DNA from: Actinomycetales bacterium
GTDB taxonomy: Bacteria; Actinomycetota; Actinomycetes; Actinomycetales; Microbacteriaceae
Reading direction: 5' to 3'
Length of the DNA: 44,625 nucleotides
NCBI GenBank assembly: GCA_015654575.1
Contig: JAATGR010000243.1
Location: 1 to 44,625 of the forward strand
In this document: one piece after another, positions 24,180 through 31,659 of the stretch
How the letters are laid out: every line of letters begins with the position of its first letter
Numbering within the stretch: position 1 is the stretch's first letter
Program-made: the position numbers and the translations under genes
Notes under the pieces: generated by a model
What the model was told of the DNA's origin: nothing
Database searches by the model: none
What the model saw: the letters and a program-made list of their open reading frames with translations, nothing else

Positions 24180-24275
24180 CGGAGGACAGATGGGGAGCAC
24201 CGGTATGGCTCGCCCGCCGCGTGCCGTCGGAATGGCCGAGCGCGTGCCGGATCAGCCGAGGACCTGTCGCAATGG

Positions 24276-24287
24276 GATAGTGGCAGG
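24276..24287 (+). promoter_or_regulatory. Predicted leaderless promoter of the Rv2175c-like gene
   Basis: GATAGT (24276-24281), then 6 nt to GTG 24288. The hexamer is a weaker -10 than the others, but the spacing is the same. Confidence 0.4.
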
Positions 24288-24638
24288 GTGAGCGAACAGA
24301 CCGAGTCCGGCGTCGAGACCGCCTGGCTGACCCTGCCCGACCTCGTCGAGGTGCTCGGCGAACCGCTGGGCCGTGTGCGGCAGCGGCTCGACGACGCGCA
24401 ACTGATCGGCTCACGGAGGGGAGGCGTGTTCGCCGTGCCGGCCGTCTTCCTCGTCGAGGGGGAGCCGCTGGGCTCGTTGCGTGGAACGGTGTTCGCGCTG
24501 CGGGACGCGGGACTGACCGATGACGAGGCCATCGACTGGTTGCTCGCGGTCGATGACACCATCGGCAGAGCTCCGATCGCGGCGCTGCTGGCCGGGCATA
24601 AGAGCGAGGTGCGCCGGATCGCCCGCACGCTGAGCTGA
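24288..24638 (+). CDS. Rv2175c-family DNA-binding protein
   Basis: A 116-aa protein with an N-terminal winged helix-turn-helix (WLTLPDLVEVLGEPLGRVRQRLDDAQLIGSRRGG) and a C-terminal helical domain (GLTDDEAIDWLLAVDDTIG). Both sequence and position next to the PASTA kinase gene match Rv2175c, a DNA-binding protein phosphorylated by PknL on an N-terminal Thr in M. tuberculosis. Here Thr5 and Thr11 are candidate sites. GTG 24288 starts the protein; the long ORF from 23481 is antisense to the kinase. Its stop abuts the stop of the convergent idsA gene with no spacing (TGATCA). The DNA target is unknown. Confidence 0.88.
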   Translation: MSEQTESGVETAWLTLPDLVEVLGEPLGRVRQRLDDAQLIGSRRGGVFAVPAVFLVEGEPLGSLRGTVFALRDAGLTDDEAIDWLLAVDDTIGRAPIAALLAGHKSEVRRIARTLS

Positions 24639-25730
24639 TCAGGCTCTGCGGACGACGGCCGCCTGCGCCAGATCGCGCAGCCGCCCAACGGCGTGCGAGC
24701 CGAGCGGGGCGTCCGAGAGTGCGCGGTCGGCTTCTTCCGCGTAGCGCTCGATGAGCTCCTCGATGCGCGCCAGCGCACCCGAGGCGACGATGGTCTCCTG
24801 CAGGGAGCGGATCTGCGTCGCATCCAGCGCGGGGTCCCCGATCAGTCGGTCCACGGTTCGTCGCTCGCTCACCGTCACGGCTTCGCGCGTATAGGCGACC
24901 AGGACGGTCCGTTTCCCCTCGCGCAGGTCGTCACCCGAGGGCTTGCCGGTGACGCGCTCGTCGCCGAAGACGCCGAGGACGTCGTCGCGGAGTTGGAAGG
25001 CCATGCCGATGGGATGCCCGAACGCGGAGAGCGCCTCGAGCTGCGGGCGATCCGCTCCGGCGAGGGCTGCGCCGATCAGCAGGGGCTGCTCGACGCTGTA
25101 TCTGGCAGATTTGAGCGACGCGACCCGCAGCGCGCGGTCGGCGTGCTCCGTATCGGGGGCGACGGTGAACGCCGATTCCTCGGCGATGTCGAGGTATTGC
25201 CCGATCGTGACGTCGCGGCGCATGCGGGCGTACTGCGCGCGCACGCCCGGGGCGACCTTCGGCGCCGTTCGCAGACCCTCCTCGAGCAGATCGTCGCTCC
25301 AGGCCACCAGCAGGTCGCCGAGCAGGATGCCGGCAGAGCGGCCGAACGCGCCCGCGTCGCCGTGCCAGTCGCTGCCCGCGTGCAGCTGCTCGAGTCGCCG
25401 GTGCGACGCGGGGCGGCCGCGCCGGGTGTCCGAGTTGTCGATGATGTCGTCGTGGACGAGCGCGGCGGCGTGGAAGATCTCGAGCGCGGCGGCGGCGGCG
25501 ATCGTTGCCTCCGGCGGCGCCGCGGACGAACCTCGGGTTTCGGAGACGGCGTCCCAACCGGCCAGACAGAAGCGCGCGCGGAGTCGCTTCCCACCGTCGA
25601 TCGTGCTCTGCGCGGCGTCCACGAAGCGCGATGCCTCATCACCCCAGGAGGAGGTCGTCCTACGTTGGTCTTGGAAGAAGATGTCGAGTCGCTGAGAAAC
25701 GGCTTCCATCGCATCCGGGGTGCTCGACAC
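24639..25730 (-). CDS. idsA: Polyprenyl diphosphate synthase (trans-isoprenyl, IdsA type)
   Basis: A 363-aa all-helical prenyltransferase that extends allylic diphosphates with isopentenyl diphosphate. The first Asp-rich motif is LVHDDIIDNSDTRRGRPASH, the second FQLRDDVLGVFGDERVTGKP with a following KR segment. An N-terminal GGKRLRARFCLAG holds the diphosphate-binding basic residues. The family makes geranylgeranyl or longer chains, feeding menaquinone, carotenoids or the polyprenyl carrier; chain length cannot be read safely. Its mycobacterial counterpart (idsA2) lies in the same order near pknL. The start is GTG 25730, with a TAGGCT hexamer 6 nt upstream. Confidence 0.93.
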   Translation of the reverse strand: MSSTPDAMEAVSQRLDIFFQDQRRTTSSWGDEASRFVDAAQSTIDGGKRLRARFCLAGWDAVSETRGSSAAPPEATIAAAAALEIFHAAALVHDDIIDNSDTRRGRPASHRRLEQLHAGSDWHGDAGAFGRSAGILLGDLLVAWSDDLLEEGLRTAPKVAPGVRAQYARMRRDVTIGQYLDIAEESAFTVAPDTEHADRALRVASLKSARYSVEQPLLIGAALAGADRPQLEALSAFGHPIGMAFQLRDDVLGVFGDERVTGKPSGDDLREGKRTVLVAYTREAVTVSERRTVDRLIGDPALDATQIRSLQETIVASGALARIEELIERYAEEADRALSDAPLGSHAVGRLRDLAQAAVVRRA

Positions 25731-25742
25731 GGCCCTAGCCTA
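25731..25742 (-). promoter_or_regulatory. Predicted leaderless promoter of idsA
   Basis: TAGGCT on the minus strand (25742-25737) then AGGGCC (6 nt) and GTG. It is divergent from TAGAAT at 25760-25765, which probably serves the DUF3040 gene. Confidence 0.5.
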
Positions 25743-25759
25743 GTCATTGGGCAGATGCG

Positions 25760-25765
25760 TAGAAT
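25760..25765 (+). promoter_or_regulatory. Predicted -10 of the DUF3040 gene
   Basis: TAGAAT, 30 nt before ATG 25796, leaving a short leader with GAGGAG as the ribosome site. Confidence 0.4.
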
Positions 25766-25795
25766 CGGCCTCAGATCGTCATCCGAGGAGGATGC

Positions 25796-26158
25796 ATGCC
25801 CCTCTCCGAACAAGAGCAGCGTCTGCTTGATGAGATGGAACGCCATCTCATGGGCCGAGACGCAGATGTCGTCAGCGCCGACGGCTCGGGGCGCGCGCTG
25901 AGCTACCGGAACATCGTGCTCGGGTCGTTGCTCGTCCTCGTCGGGCTGGGCGGCCTCATCGGGGGTCTGTCCACCCAGGTGGTCGTCATCGGGGTCATCG
26001 GTTTCGTGGTCATGGTCGCCGGCGTCCTCCTCGCTATCACGCCGTCGCGTCGTCTCACCGCCACCGTGCGCCCGCCGCGCGCCGCGGCGGGGAGCGGAGC
26101 GGGCTCCTTCATGGACCGGATGAACGACCGATGGGATCGCCGTCAAGGGGGTCGTTGA
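25796..26158 (+). CDS. DUF3040 membrane protein
   Basis: A 120-aa protein of the actinobacterial DUF3040 family. The N-terminus PLSEQEQRLLDEMERHLMG is diagnostic. Two adjacent TM helices follow at about residues 40-60 and 62-82 (IVLGSLLVLVGLGGLIGGL; VVIGVIGFVVMVAGVLLAI). A basic Pro/Arg-rich C-terminus is cytoplasmic by the positive-inside rule. The function is unknown. In mycobacteria a DUF3040 gene (Rv2169c) also lies between the idsA2 region and mraZ, so this is a conserved neighbour of the division cluster. A strong terminator follows, which isolates it from the mraZ operon. Confidence 0.9.
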   Translation: MPLSEQEQRLLDEMERHLMGRDADVVSADGSGRALSYRNIVLGSLLVLVGLGGLIGGLSTQVVVIGVIGFVVMVAGVLLAITPSRRLTATVRPPRAAAGSGAGSFMDRMNDRWDRRQGGR

Positions 26159-26176
26159 TTCCCTGATCCTGCTGTG

Positions 26177-26206
26177 AAGCGCCGACCTTCGGGTCGGCGC
26201 TTTTTT
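26177..26206 (+). terminator. Rho-independent terminator
   Basis: AAGCGCCGACC-TTCG-GGTCGGCGCTT followed by a T run: an 11-bp stem with a UUCG tetraloop and a T-tract. It is the only classical intrinsic terminator in the window and separates the DUF3040 gene from mraZ. Confidence 0.92.
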
Positions 26207-26264
26207 GTTTTCGGACGCCGTCGTGTCTCCGTTCCGGTGGCGATGCCCGTGATGTCGGTGCCAT

Positions 26265-26300
26265 GTGTAGTGAAGTGGAGGAAAGTGGAGTACCGTGGAG
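26265..26300 (+). promoter_or_regulatory. MraZ box: four direct repeats with 10-bp period
   Basis: GTGTAG-tgaa-GTGGAG-gaaa-GTGGAG-tacc-GTGGAG. The last three units are identical hexamers spaced 10 bp apart, one helical turn. MraZ binds series of short GTGG/TGGG-type direct repeats before its own gene in E. coli and mycoplasmas, so this is the likely autoregulatory operator of the dcw operon. Confidence 0.8.
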
Positions 26301-26340
26301 CAGACCTCACCGGGCCGGACAAGGAGGGAGTGATGCTCGA

Positions 26341-26772
26341 ATGCTGCTGGGCACGCACACTCCCAAGCTCGACGACAAAGGGCGCGTCATCCTCCCGGCC
26401 AAATTCCGCGACGACCTCGGAGACGGCGTCGTGATCACCCGTGGTCAGGAGCGGTGCCTGTACGTCTTCAGCACGGTCGAGTTCGAACGGGTGCACGAGC
26501 GCATCCGAGAGGCGCCGTTGAGCAACAAGCAGGCGAGGGACTTCCTGCGCATGTTCCTGTCGGGCGCCAGTGCGGAGAAGCCGGACGGTCAGAACCGCGT
26601 GGTTATCCCGCCGGCGTTGCGCAGCTACGCCTCTCTCGAACGCGAGCTCGTCGTCACCGGCGTCGGTGCGCACGCGGAGATCTGGAACGCGGACGCCTGG
26701 CAGGCCTACGCGAACAGTAACGAAGAGTCCTACTCCGAGATGGAGCAGGAGGTGATCCCGGGCTTGTTCTGA
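26341..26772 (+). CDS. mraZ: Transcriptional regulator MraZ
   Basis: A 143-aa protein with two SpoVT/AbrB-like halves. The first has [25 protein letters not shown], the second [23 protein letters not shown], each containing the DxxGRxxxP-type DNA-contact loop. MraZ forms ring-shaped oligomers that bind repeats upstream of its own gene and repress the division/cell-wall operon. ATG 26341 follows AAGGAGGGAG by 10 nt; the ORF-track start at 26263 reads through the operator repeats. The gene opens the dcw cluster, 101 bp before rsmH. Length is the usual 140-150 aa. Confidence 0.95.
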   Translation: MLLGTHTPKLDDKGRVILPAKFRDDLGDGVVITRGQERCLYVFSTVEFERVHERIREAPLSNKQARDFLRMFLSGASAEKPDGQNRVVIPPALRSYASLERELVVTGVGAHAEIWNADAWQAYANSNEESYSEMEQEVIPGLF

Positions 26773-26873
26773 GCCCCATGCTGCGATTTCCCGCCGCTCA
26801 CGCCCTGACACACTTCCCCGGTGCCAGGTCGCAGAGCGGAGGGGAATCGGAGCAGGGGGACCGCCCGTGCACG

Positions 26874-27827
26874 ATGGAACTCCGCGACATCCACACCCCG
26901 GTGATGCTCGAACGCTGCGTCGAGCTGCTCGAGCCCGCGCTCAGTCGTGACGGCGCCGTGATGGTGGACGCCACGCTGGGAATGGGCGGGCACACGGAGG
27001 CGATGCTGCGGCGTTTCCCCGGCCTGCGGGTCATCGGGCTCGACCGGGACACCGCTGCGCTCGCGATCGCCCGCGAGCGCCTCGCCGCCTTCTCCGACCG
27101 GGTCGCTTTCGTCCACACCGTTTATGACGGCCTGGCATCCGCCGTCGCCGGCTTCGGCGCAGCGAACGTCGACGGCGTTCTGTTCGATCTCGGGGTGTCC
27201 TCCCTGCAACTGGACGAGGCCGACCGCGGGTTCGCGTACGCGAAGGATGCGCCGCTGGACATGCGCATGGATCAGACGGACGGTCCCACTGCGGCTGACA
27301 TCGTGGCGAGCTACAGCGAGGGCGAGCTGCGGCGGATCTTCGAGCACTATGGCGAGGAGCGTCTGGCTGCGCGCTACGCGCGCGCCATCATCGCCGCGCG
27401 CGCTCAGGAGCCGGTTGTCCGGTCGGCCCACCTGGTGCGCATCCTGGACGCCGCGACCCCCGCCGCGCTGTCGCACAGCGGCCACCCGGCCAAGCGGGTC
27501 TTCCAGGCGCTGCGGATCGAGGTCAACGGCGAGCTGCGCGCCCTGGAGCGGGCGCTGCCCGCCGCGCTTGGCGCGCTCTCCGTGGGCGGTCGCATCGTCG
27601 TCCTCTCCTATCAGTCTCTCGAGGATCGGTTCGTGAAACGCGCGTTCGCGGCGGCAGCGGCATCCACCGCTCCGGCAGGTCTCCCGGTGGAGCCCCCCGA
27701 GCACGCCCCCCGCTTCCGACTGCTGGTCAAAGGCGCAGAACTGGCCGACGAGCAGGAACGCGCCCGCAACCCGCGCGCGACCCCGGTGCGTCTGCGCGCC
27801 GCCGAGCGCGTGAGGAGCGCCGCATGA
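26874..27827 (+). CDS. rsmH: 16S rRNA (cytosine1402-N4)-methyltransferase
   Basis: A 317-aa SAM-dependent methyltransferase acting on C1402 in the ribosomal P site. The N-terminus HTPVMLERCVELL, the SAM loop VDATLGMGGHTEAMLRRF, the segment DGVLFDLGVSSLQLDEADRGFAY and the late SYQSLEDRFVKRAF are all diagnostic. ATG 26874 starts the conserved ELRDIHTPVML; the longer ORF adds 32 non-conserved residues. GCAGGGGGA upstream is a distant ribosome site. The stop overlaps the ftsL-like start (ATGA). It sits second in the dcw cluster, as usual. Confidence 0.96.
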   Translation: MELRDIHTPVMLERCVELLEPALSRDGAVMVDATLGMGGHTEAMLRRFPGLRVIGLDRDTAALAIARERLAAFSDRVAFVHTVYDGLASAVAGFGAANVDGVLFDLGVSSLQLDEADRGFAYAKDAPLDMRMDQTDGPTAADIVASYSEGELRRIFEHYGEERLAARYARAIIAARAQEPVVRSAHLVRILDAATPAALSHSGHPAKRVFQALRIEVNGELRALERALPAALGALSVGGRIVVLSYQSLEDRFVKRAFAAAAASTAPAGLPVEPPEHAPRFRLLVKGAELADEQERARNPRATPVRLRAAERVRSAA

Positions 27828-28441
27828 GCGCGGGCACGACGGCCGTCATCGAGCCGCTCGTCCCGGACGAGGTCGGCCGCGAGCTTCCCCGTCGCGTCCT
27901 TCGTCCCCTCGAGCGTCCCACTCACAGGCGGCGGCCTCGCCTGGCGTACGGGATCGTCGCCGTCGCCGGAGCGCTCGCGATCGCGGCGGCGCAGATGCTC
28001 CTGTCGATCCTGTCGACGCAGAGCTCCTTCGAGATCGCCCAGCTGACCAGCCAGCAGCAGCAGCTCACCTGGCAGAAGCAGATCCTCTACGACCAGGTCG
28101 ACGGTCTCAGCTCACCGCAGTATCTGGCTGCGAACGCGGCGGCGCTGGGAATGGTCATCAATGAGGCTCCGAGCTACCTGCGCCTGAGCGACGGCGCGAT
28201 CCTGGGCACGTCGCAGGCGGCTGCGGACGGCTCGTCGGTCGATGCTCTCGGGCGCAGTCTCGTCAGCAACAGCCTGGTGGCCGACACGCCGTTGGTCACC
28301 GACACGGATAGCACGATCAGCGGCACGCAATCGACCGACGACGCAACCGGAGGCACCGCCGACGACACCACGGGGGACACCACCGATACGGCGACACCCC
28401 CCGCGCTGACCGACGGACTGCCGACCCCGGCCACACACTGA
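27824..28441 (+). CDS. ftsL: FtsL-like bitopic division protein
   Basis: A 205-aa protein placed where ftsL always lies, between rsmH and ftsI. A basic cytoplasmic N-terminus (RRVLRPLERPTHRRRPR) leads to one TM helix at about 43-63. A Gln-rich short coiled coil follows (FEIAQLTSQQQQLTWQKQIL). The conserved part ends with LAANAAALGM. The C-terminal 70 residues are an Asp/Thr/Ser-rich extracellular tail with no domain, longer than in E. coli FtsL and typical of actinobacteria. It probably forms the FtsQ-FtsL-FtsB-type complex that activates FtsW/FtsI. Assignment rests on position and topology, since FtsL sequences are poorly conserved. ftsI starts 4 bp after its stop. Confidence 0.85.
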   Translation: MSAGTTAVIEPLVPDEVGRELPRRVLRPLERPTHRRRPRLAYGIVAVAGALAIAAAQMLLSILSTQSSFEIAQLTSQQQQLTWQKQILYDQVDGLSSPQYLAANAAALGMVINEAPSYLRLSDGAILGTSQAAADGSSVDALGRSLVSNSLVADTPLVTDTDSTISGTQSTDDATGGTADDTTGDTTDTATPPALTDGLPTPATH

Positions 28442-28445
28442 AGAG

Positions 28446-30230
28446 ATGACGACCAGAAGCACTCGCACGCCACGGCGTCGCACCGTTGTCGCCCTCGCCG
28501 TCGTCCTGAGCGTGGTGGTCGCCTTCACCGTGCGTTTGGTCGACATTCAGGTCGTCGATGCGCAGGAGTACGTCGCCCAGTCGCTGTCGATGGGTATCGG
28601 TGTCACGACGACCACCTATGGGACCAGAGGATCGATCGTCGACGACGACGGAACGGTCCTCGCGAGCAGCGTGCTGGAGTACGACGCGCAGCTCGATCCG
28701 AAACTCGTCGGGTCGGTCGAGCGCACGGACGACAACGGTCAGACCGTCGACGTCGACTGGCCCACCATCGCGGGCGAGATCGGCGCCATCACCGGACAGA
28801 GCGCAGAGGAGGTCGAGAAGATCGTCTCCGACGCCCTCGCGGCCGATCCCGACTCCCGCTACGCGCAGCTGGCCACGGGGCTCTCCACCGAGCAGTATCG
28901 GGCACTGGCCGACCTCGACCTGCCCTATCTGGCGATGTACTCCAGTCCGGCGCGCACCTACCCCAACGGCGCCGTGGCGGGGAACCTCCTCGGTTTCATG
29001 AGCTCGGACGGCACCCCGTTGGAGGGGCTGGAGGAGTCGGAGAACGAGTGCCTCGCCTCCACCGACGGATCGGTCACCTACGAGCAGGGCGTGGACGGGA
29101 ACATCATCCCCGGCACCGAGGTCGACACGGCCGCCGTCGACGGCGGCACGGTCAGCTTGACGATCGACGAAGATCTTCAGTGGTACATGGAGCAGCTCAT
29201 CGCCGAACAGGTGCAGAACCTGGGAGCGCAGGACGGTCAGATCATGGTCGTCGAGGTGAAGACCGGCGAGATCAAGGCCGCAGCCGAATACCCCACCGTC
29301 GATCCGAACGACATCGACGCGACAGCAACGGAGGACCGCTCGAGCCGCATCTTCCGCGACACCTTCGAGCCCGGCTCCACCTTCAAGGCGCTGACGGCGG
29401 CGACGGCCATCGACACCGGCATCGCGACGCCCACCTCGACCGTGACAGCGTCCAGCTCCGAGACGTTCGCGAGTGGCGCGACAGTGACAGATGCGGAGAG
29501 CCACGGCGCGACCAACTACACCCTCACCGGTGTGCTCATCGACTCCTCGAACGTCGGAATCTCGAAGTTCGCCGAGCAGATCGACTCGCAAACCCGCTAC
29601 GACTACCTGCAGGCCTTCGGCATCGGTCAGGGGAGTGCGGTGGACTTCCCCGGCGAGGCGCACGGCGACCTGAAGACCGTGGACGAATGGGATCCGCAGA
29701 CGACGCTGAACATCTCGTTCGGACAGGGCGTGTCCACGACCCTCCCTGAGCTCGTCGGCGCCTACCAGGCGATCGCGAACGACGGCACGAAGGTCCCGCT
29801 CTCGCTCGTGAGCAGCTGCACCCAGGCTGACGGCACGGTCATCACCAACGACGCCGCCGATTCGACGACGCAGGTCATCAGCAGCGACACCGCCACCCAG
29901 GTGCAGGAGATGCTCGAGAACGTGCTGCTGCAGGGATCGTTGGCCAAGAGCGTCGCGATCAGCGGCTACCGCATCGCGGGCAAGACCGGCACCGGTGAGA
30001 TCGCCGAGAACGGCAGCTATAAGCAGGGCGTCTACTGGACGACCCTCATCGGCTTCGCCCCCGCCGACGATCCGCAGTACATCGTCGCGGTCACGCTGGA
30101 CCAGCCGACTGCGGTAACCTCATCTGCGGCCAACGCCTCCGCGTTCCAGGACGCAATGACACAGGTGCTCAAGACATACCGGGTCATGCCGTCCACCACG
30201 GAAGCCACCCTGCTTCCGAAGACGGGCTGA
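28446..30230 (+). CDS. ftsI: Septal penicillin-binding protein 2 (FtsI)
   Basis: A class B PBP of 594 aa that cross-links septal peptidoglycan. A short basic N-terminus and a TM helix at about 13-33 are followed by the dimerisation domain (TRGSIVDDDGTVLASS). The transpeptidase domain has the active-site Ser311 in PGSTFK, the SxN motif S367-S368-N369 in DSSNVGISKF and K513 in GKTGTGEI. All catalytic residues are present. There is no PASTA domain. An acidic inserted stretch (about 85-140) is usual in actinobacteria. GAAGAG lies right before ATG 28446. murF follows after 16 bp; murE, often between them, is absent. Confidence 0.96.
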   Translation: MTTRSTRTPRRRTVVALAVVLSVVVAFTVRLVDIQVVDAQEYVAQSLSMGIGVTTTTYGTRGSIVDDDGTVLASSVLEYDAQLDPKLVGSVERTDDNGQTVDVDWPTIAGEIGAITGQSAEEVEKIVSDALAADPDSRYAQLATGLSTEQYRALADLDLPYLAMYSSPARTYPNGAVAGNLLGFMSSDGTPLEGLEESENECLASTDGSVTYEQGVDGNIIPGTEVDTAAVDGGTVSLTIDEDLQWYMEQLIAEQVQNLGAQDGQIMVVEVKTGEIKAAAEYPTVDPNDIDATATEDRSSRIFRDTFEPGSTFKALTAATAIDTGIATPTSTVTASSSETFASGATVTDAESHGATNYTLTGVLIDSSNVGISKFAEQIDSQTRYDYLQAFGIGQGSAVDFPGEAHGDLKTVDEWDPQTTLNISFGQGVSTTLPELVGAYQAIANDGTKVPLSLVSSCTQADGTVITNDAADSTTQVISSDTATQVQEMLENVLLQGSLAKSVAISGYRIAGKTGTGEIAENGSYKQGVYWTTLIGFAPADDPQYIVAVTLDQPTAVTSSAANASAFQDAMTQVLKTYRVMPSTTEATLLPKTG

Positions 30231-30246
30231 GTCGCACCCACCTGAC

Positions 30247-31659
30247 ATGATCGAACTTTCTCACTCCCGCATCGCCACGGTGCTCGGCGGCAGCCTGCGC
30301 ACGGCCGCCGGCGACGGTCCGGACACGACGGTGCGTGGCACCGTGGACACGGACTCCCGGCTCATCGGTGCCGGCTACATCTTCGTGGCCAAGCCCGGGG
30401 AGACCACCGACGGGCACCTGTTCGTGCCCGCGGTGGCGGCGGCCGGTGCCGCACTGGCGATCGTGGAACGTCCGGTCGACGCGCCGATCACGCAGATCGT
30501 CGTTCCGGACGCGGTGACGGCCCTCGCCGATCTTGCGCGCGAGGTCGTTGCCGTCGTGCGGGCCCGAGGCGATCTGCGGATCGTCGGCATCACCGGCTCG
30601 AACGGGAAGACCACCACGAAGAACCTGCTCGCCCGCATCCTCGGTGACGACGGCGAGACCGTCGCCCCCCGGGCGTCGTTCAACAACGAGGTGGGCGCGC
30701 CCCTGACGATGCTGCGCGTCGGCGCTGACACGCGCTACCTCGTCAGCGAGTTCGGCGCGAGCGGACCGGGGGAGATCGCCCGACTCGCCGGCCTCGTCAC
30801 CCCGGACATCGGCGTCGTCCTGATGGTGGGCCTGGCCCATGCCGGCGGTTTCGGCGGCATCGAGGCGACGTTCCGTGCCAAGGCGGAGCTCGTGCGGTCT
30901 CTCCGACCGGGCGGCCTTGCCGTGCTGAACGTCGACGACCCGCGGGTGCGCGCGATGGCGCCGATCGCCGCAGAGCAGGGTGTCGAGGTGCGCTGGTTCG
31001 GCCGCGATGGTCAGGCCTCGGTGCGGGCCGACGACGTCGAGGTGGGGGAGTCGGGAACCCGCTTCACGCTCCACGCCGACGGCGTCACGAGGCTCGTGCG
31101 GCTGCGGGTGCTCGGCGCGCATCACGTGATGAACGCGCTTGCGGCCGTCGCTGCCGCCACCGCGCTCGGCGTCACGGTCGACGACTGCGTGGCACGGCTG
31201 GAGACTGTCGAATTGGCGGAGCGGTGGCGGATGCAGCCGATGGGCTCCGAGCGGGTCCGCATCATCAACGACGCCTACAACGCCAGCCCCGACTCGATGT
31301 CGGCCGCTCTGCGCACGCTGGCGCAGATCGTGGGGCCGGGGCAGCGGGCCGTCGCCGTCCTCGGCGCGATGAGCGAGCTGGGCGAGCAGGCCGGCGAGGA
31401 GCACGACCGCATCGGCGAGCTCGCGGTGCGGCTGCGCATCCCGCGGATCGTCGTCGTGGGCGCTGAGGCGCGCCGCCTGTATCTGTCCGCCGTCGCGGAG
31501 GGATCGTGGAGCGACGAAGCGGTGTTCTTCGCCACGGCGGATGAGGCTTTCGACTACTTGCAGGGAGAGCTGCGCGACGGCGACCGGGTGCTGGTCAAGT
31601 CCTCCAACTCCGTGGGCCTCCGGTTCCTCGGCGACCGTCTGGGAGAATCCTTCTCGTGA
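30247..31659 (+). CDS. murF: UDP-MurNAc-tripeptide:D-Ala-D-Ala ligase
   Basis: A Mur ligase of 470 aa that adds D-Ala-D-Ala to the UDP-MurNAc-tripeptide in the cytoplasm. The ATP loop is VGITGSNGKTTTKNLLARIL near residue 115. The early TDSRLIGAGYIFVAKPGETTDGH is the MurF N-terminal nucleotide-binding signature. The C-terminal domain contains INDAYNASPDSMSAALRTL, the MurF-specific stretch, which excludes MurE. The ATG lies 16 bp after ftsI with little ribosome-site signal. The stop overlaps the mraY GTG by 4 bp. Confidence 0.96.
   Translation: MIELSHSRIATVLGGSLRTAAGDGPDTTVRGTVDTDSRLIGAGYIFVAKPGETTDGHLFVPAVAAAGAALAIVERPVDAPITQIVVPDAVTALADLAREVVAVVRARGDLRIVGITGSNGKTTTKNLLARILGDDGETVAPRASFNNEVGAPLTMLRVGADTRYLVSEFGASGPGEIARLAGLVTPDIGVVLMVGLAHAGGFGGIEATFRAKAELVRSLRPGGLAVLNVDDPRVRAMAPIAAEQGVEVRWFGRDGQASVRADDVEVGESGTRFTLHADGVTRLVRLRVLGAHHVMNALAAVAAATALGVTVDDCVARLETVELAERWRMQPMGSERVRIINDAYNASPDSMSAALRTLAQIVGPGQRAVAVLGAMSELGEQAGEEHDRIGELAVRLRIPRIVVVGAEARRLYLSAVAEGSWSDEAVFFATADEAFDYLQGELRDGDRVLVKSSNSVGLRFLGDRLGESFS

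Noticed and set aside
28317-29663. A 448-aa minus-strand ORF over ftsI
   Set aside because: Antisense shadow of a clear transpeptidase gene with all catalytic motifs.
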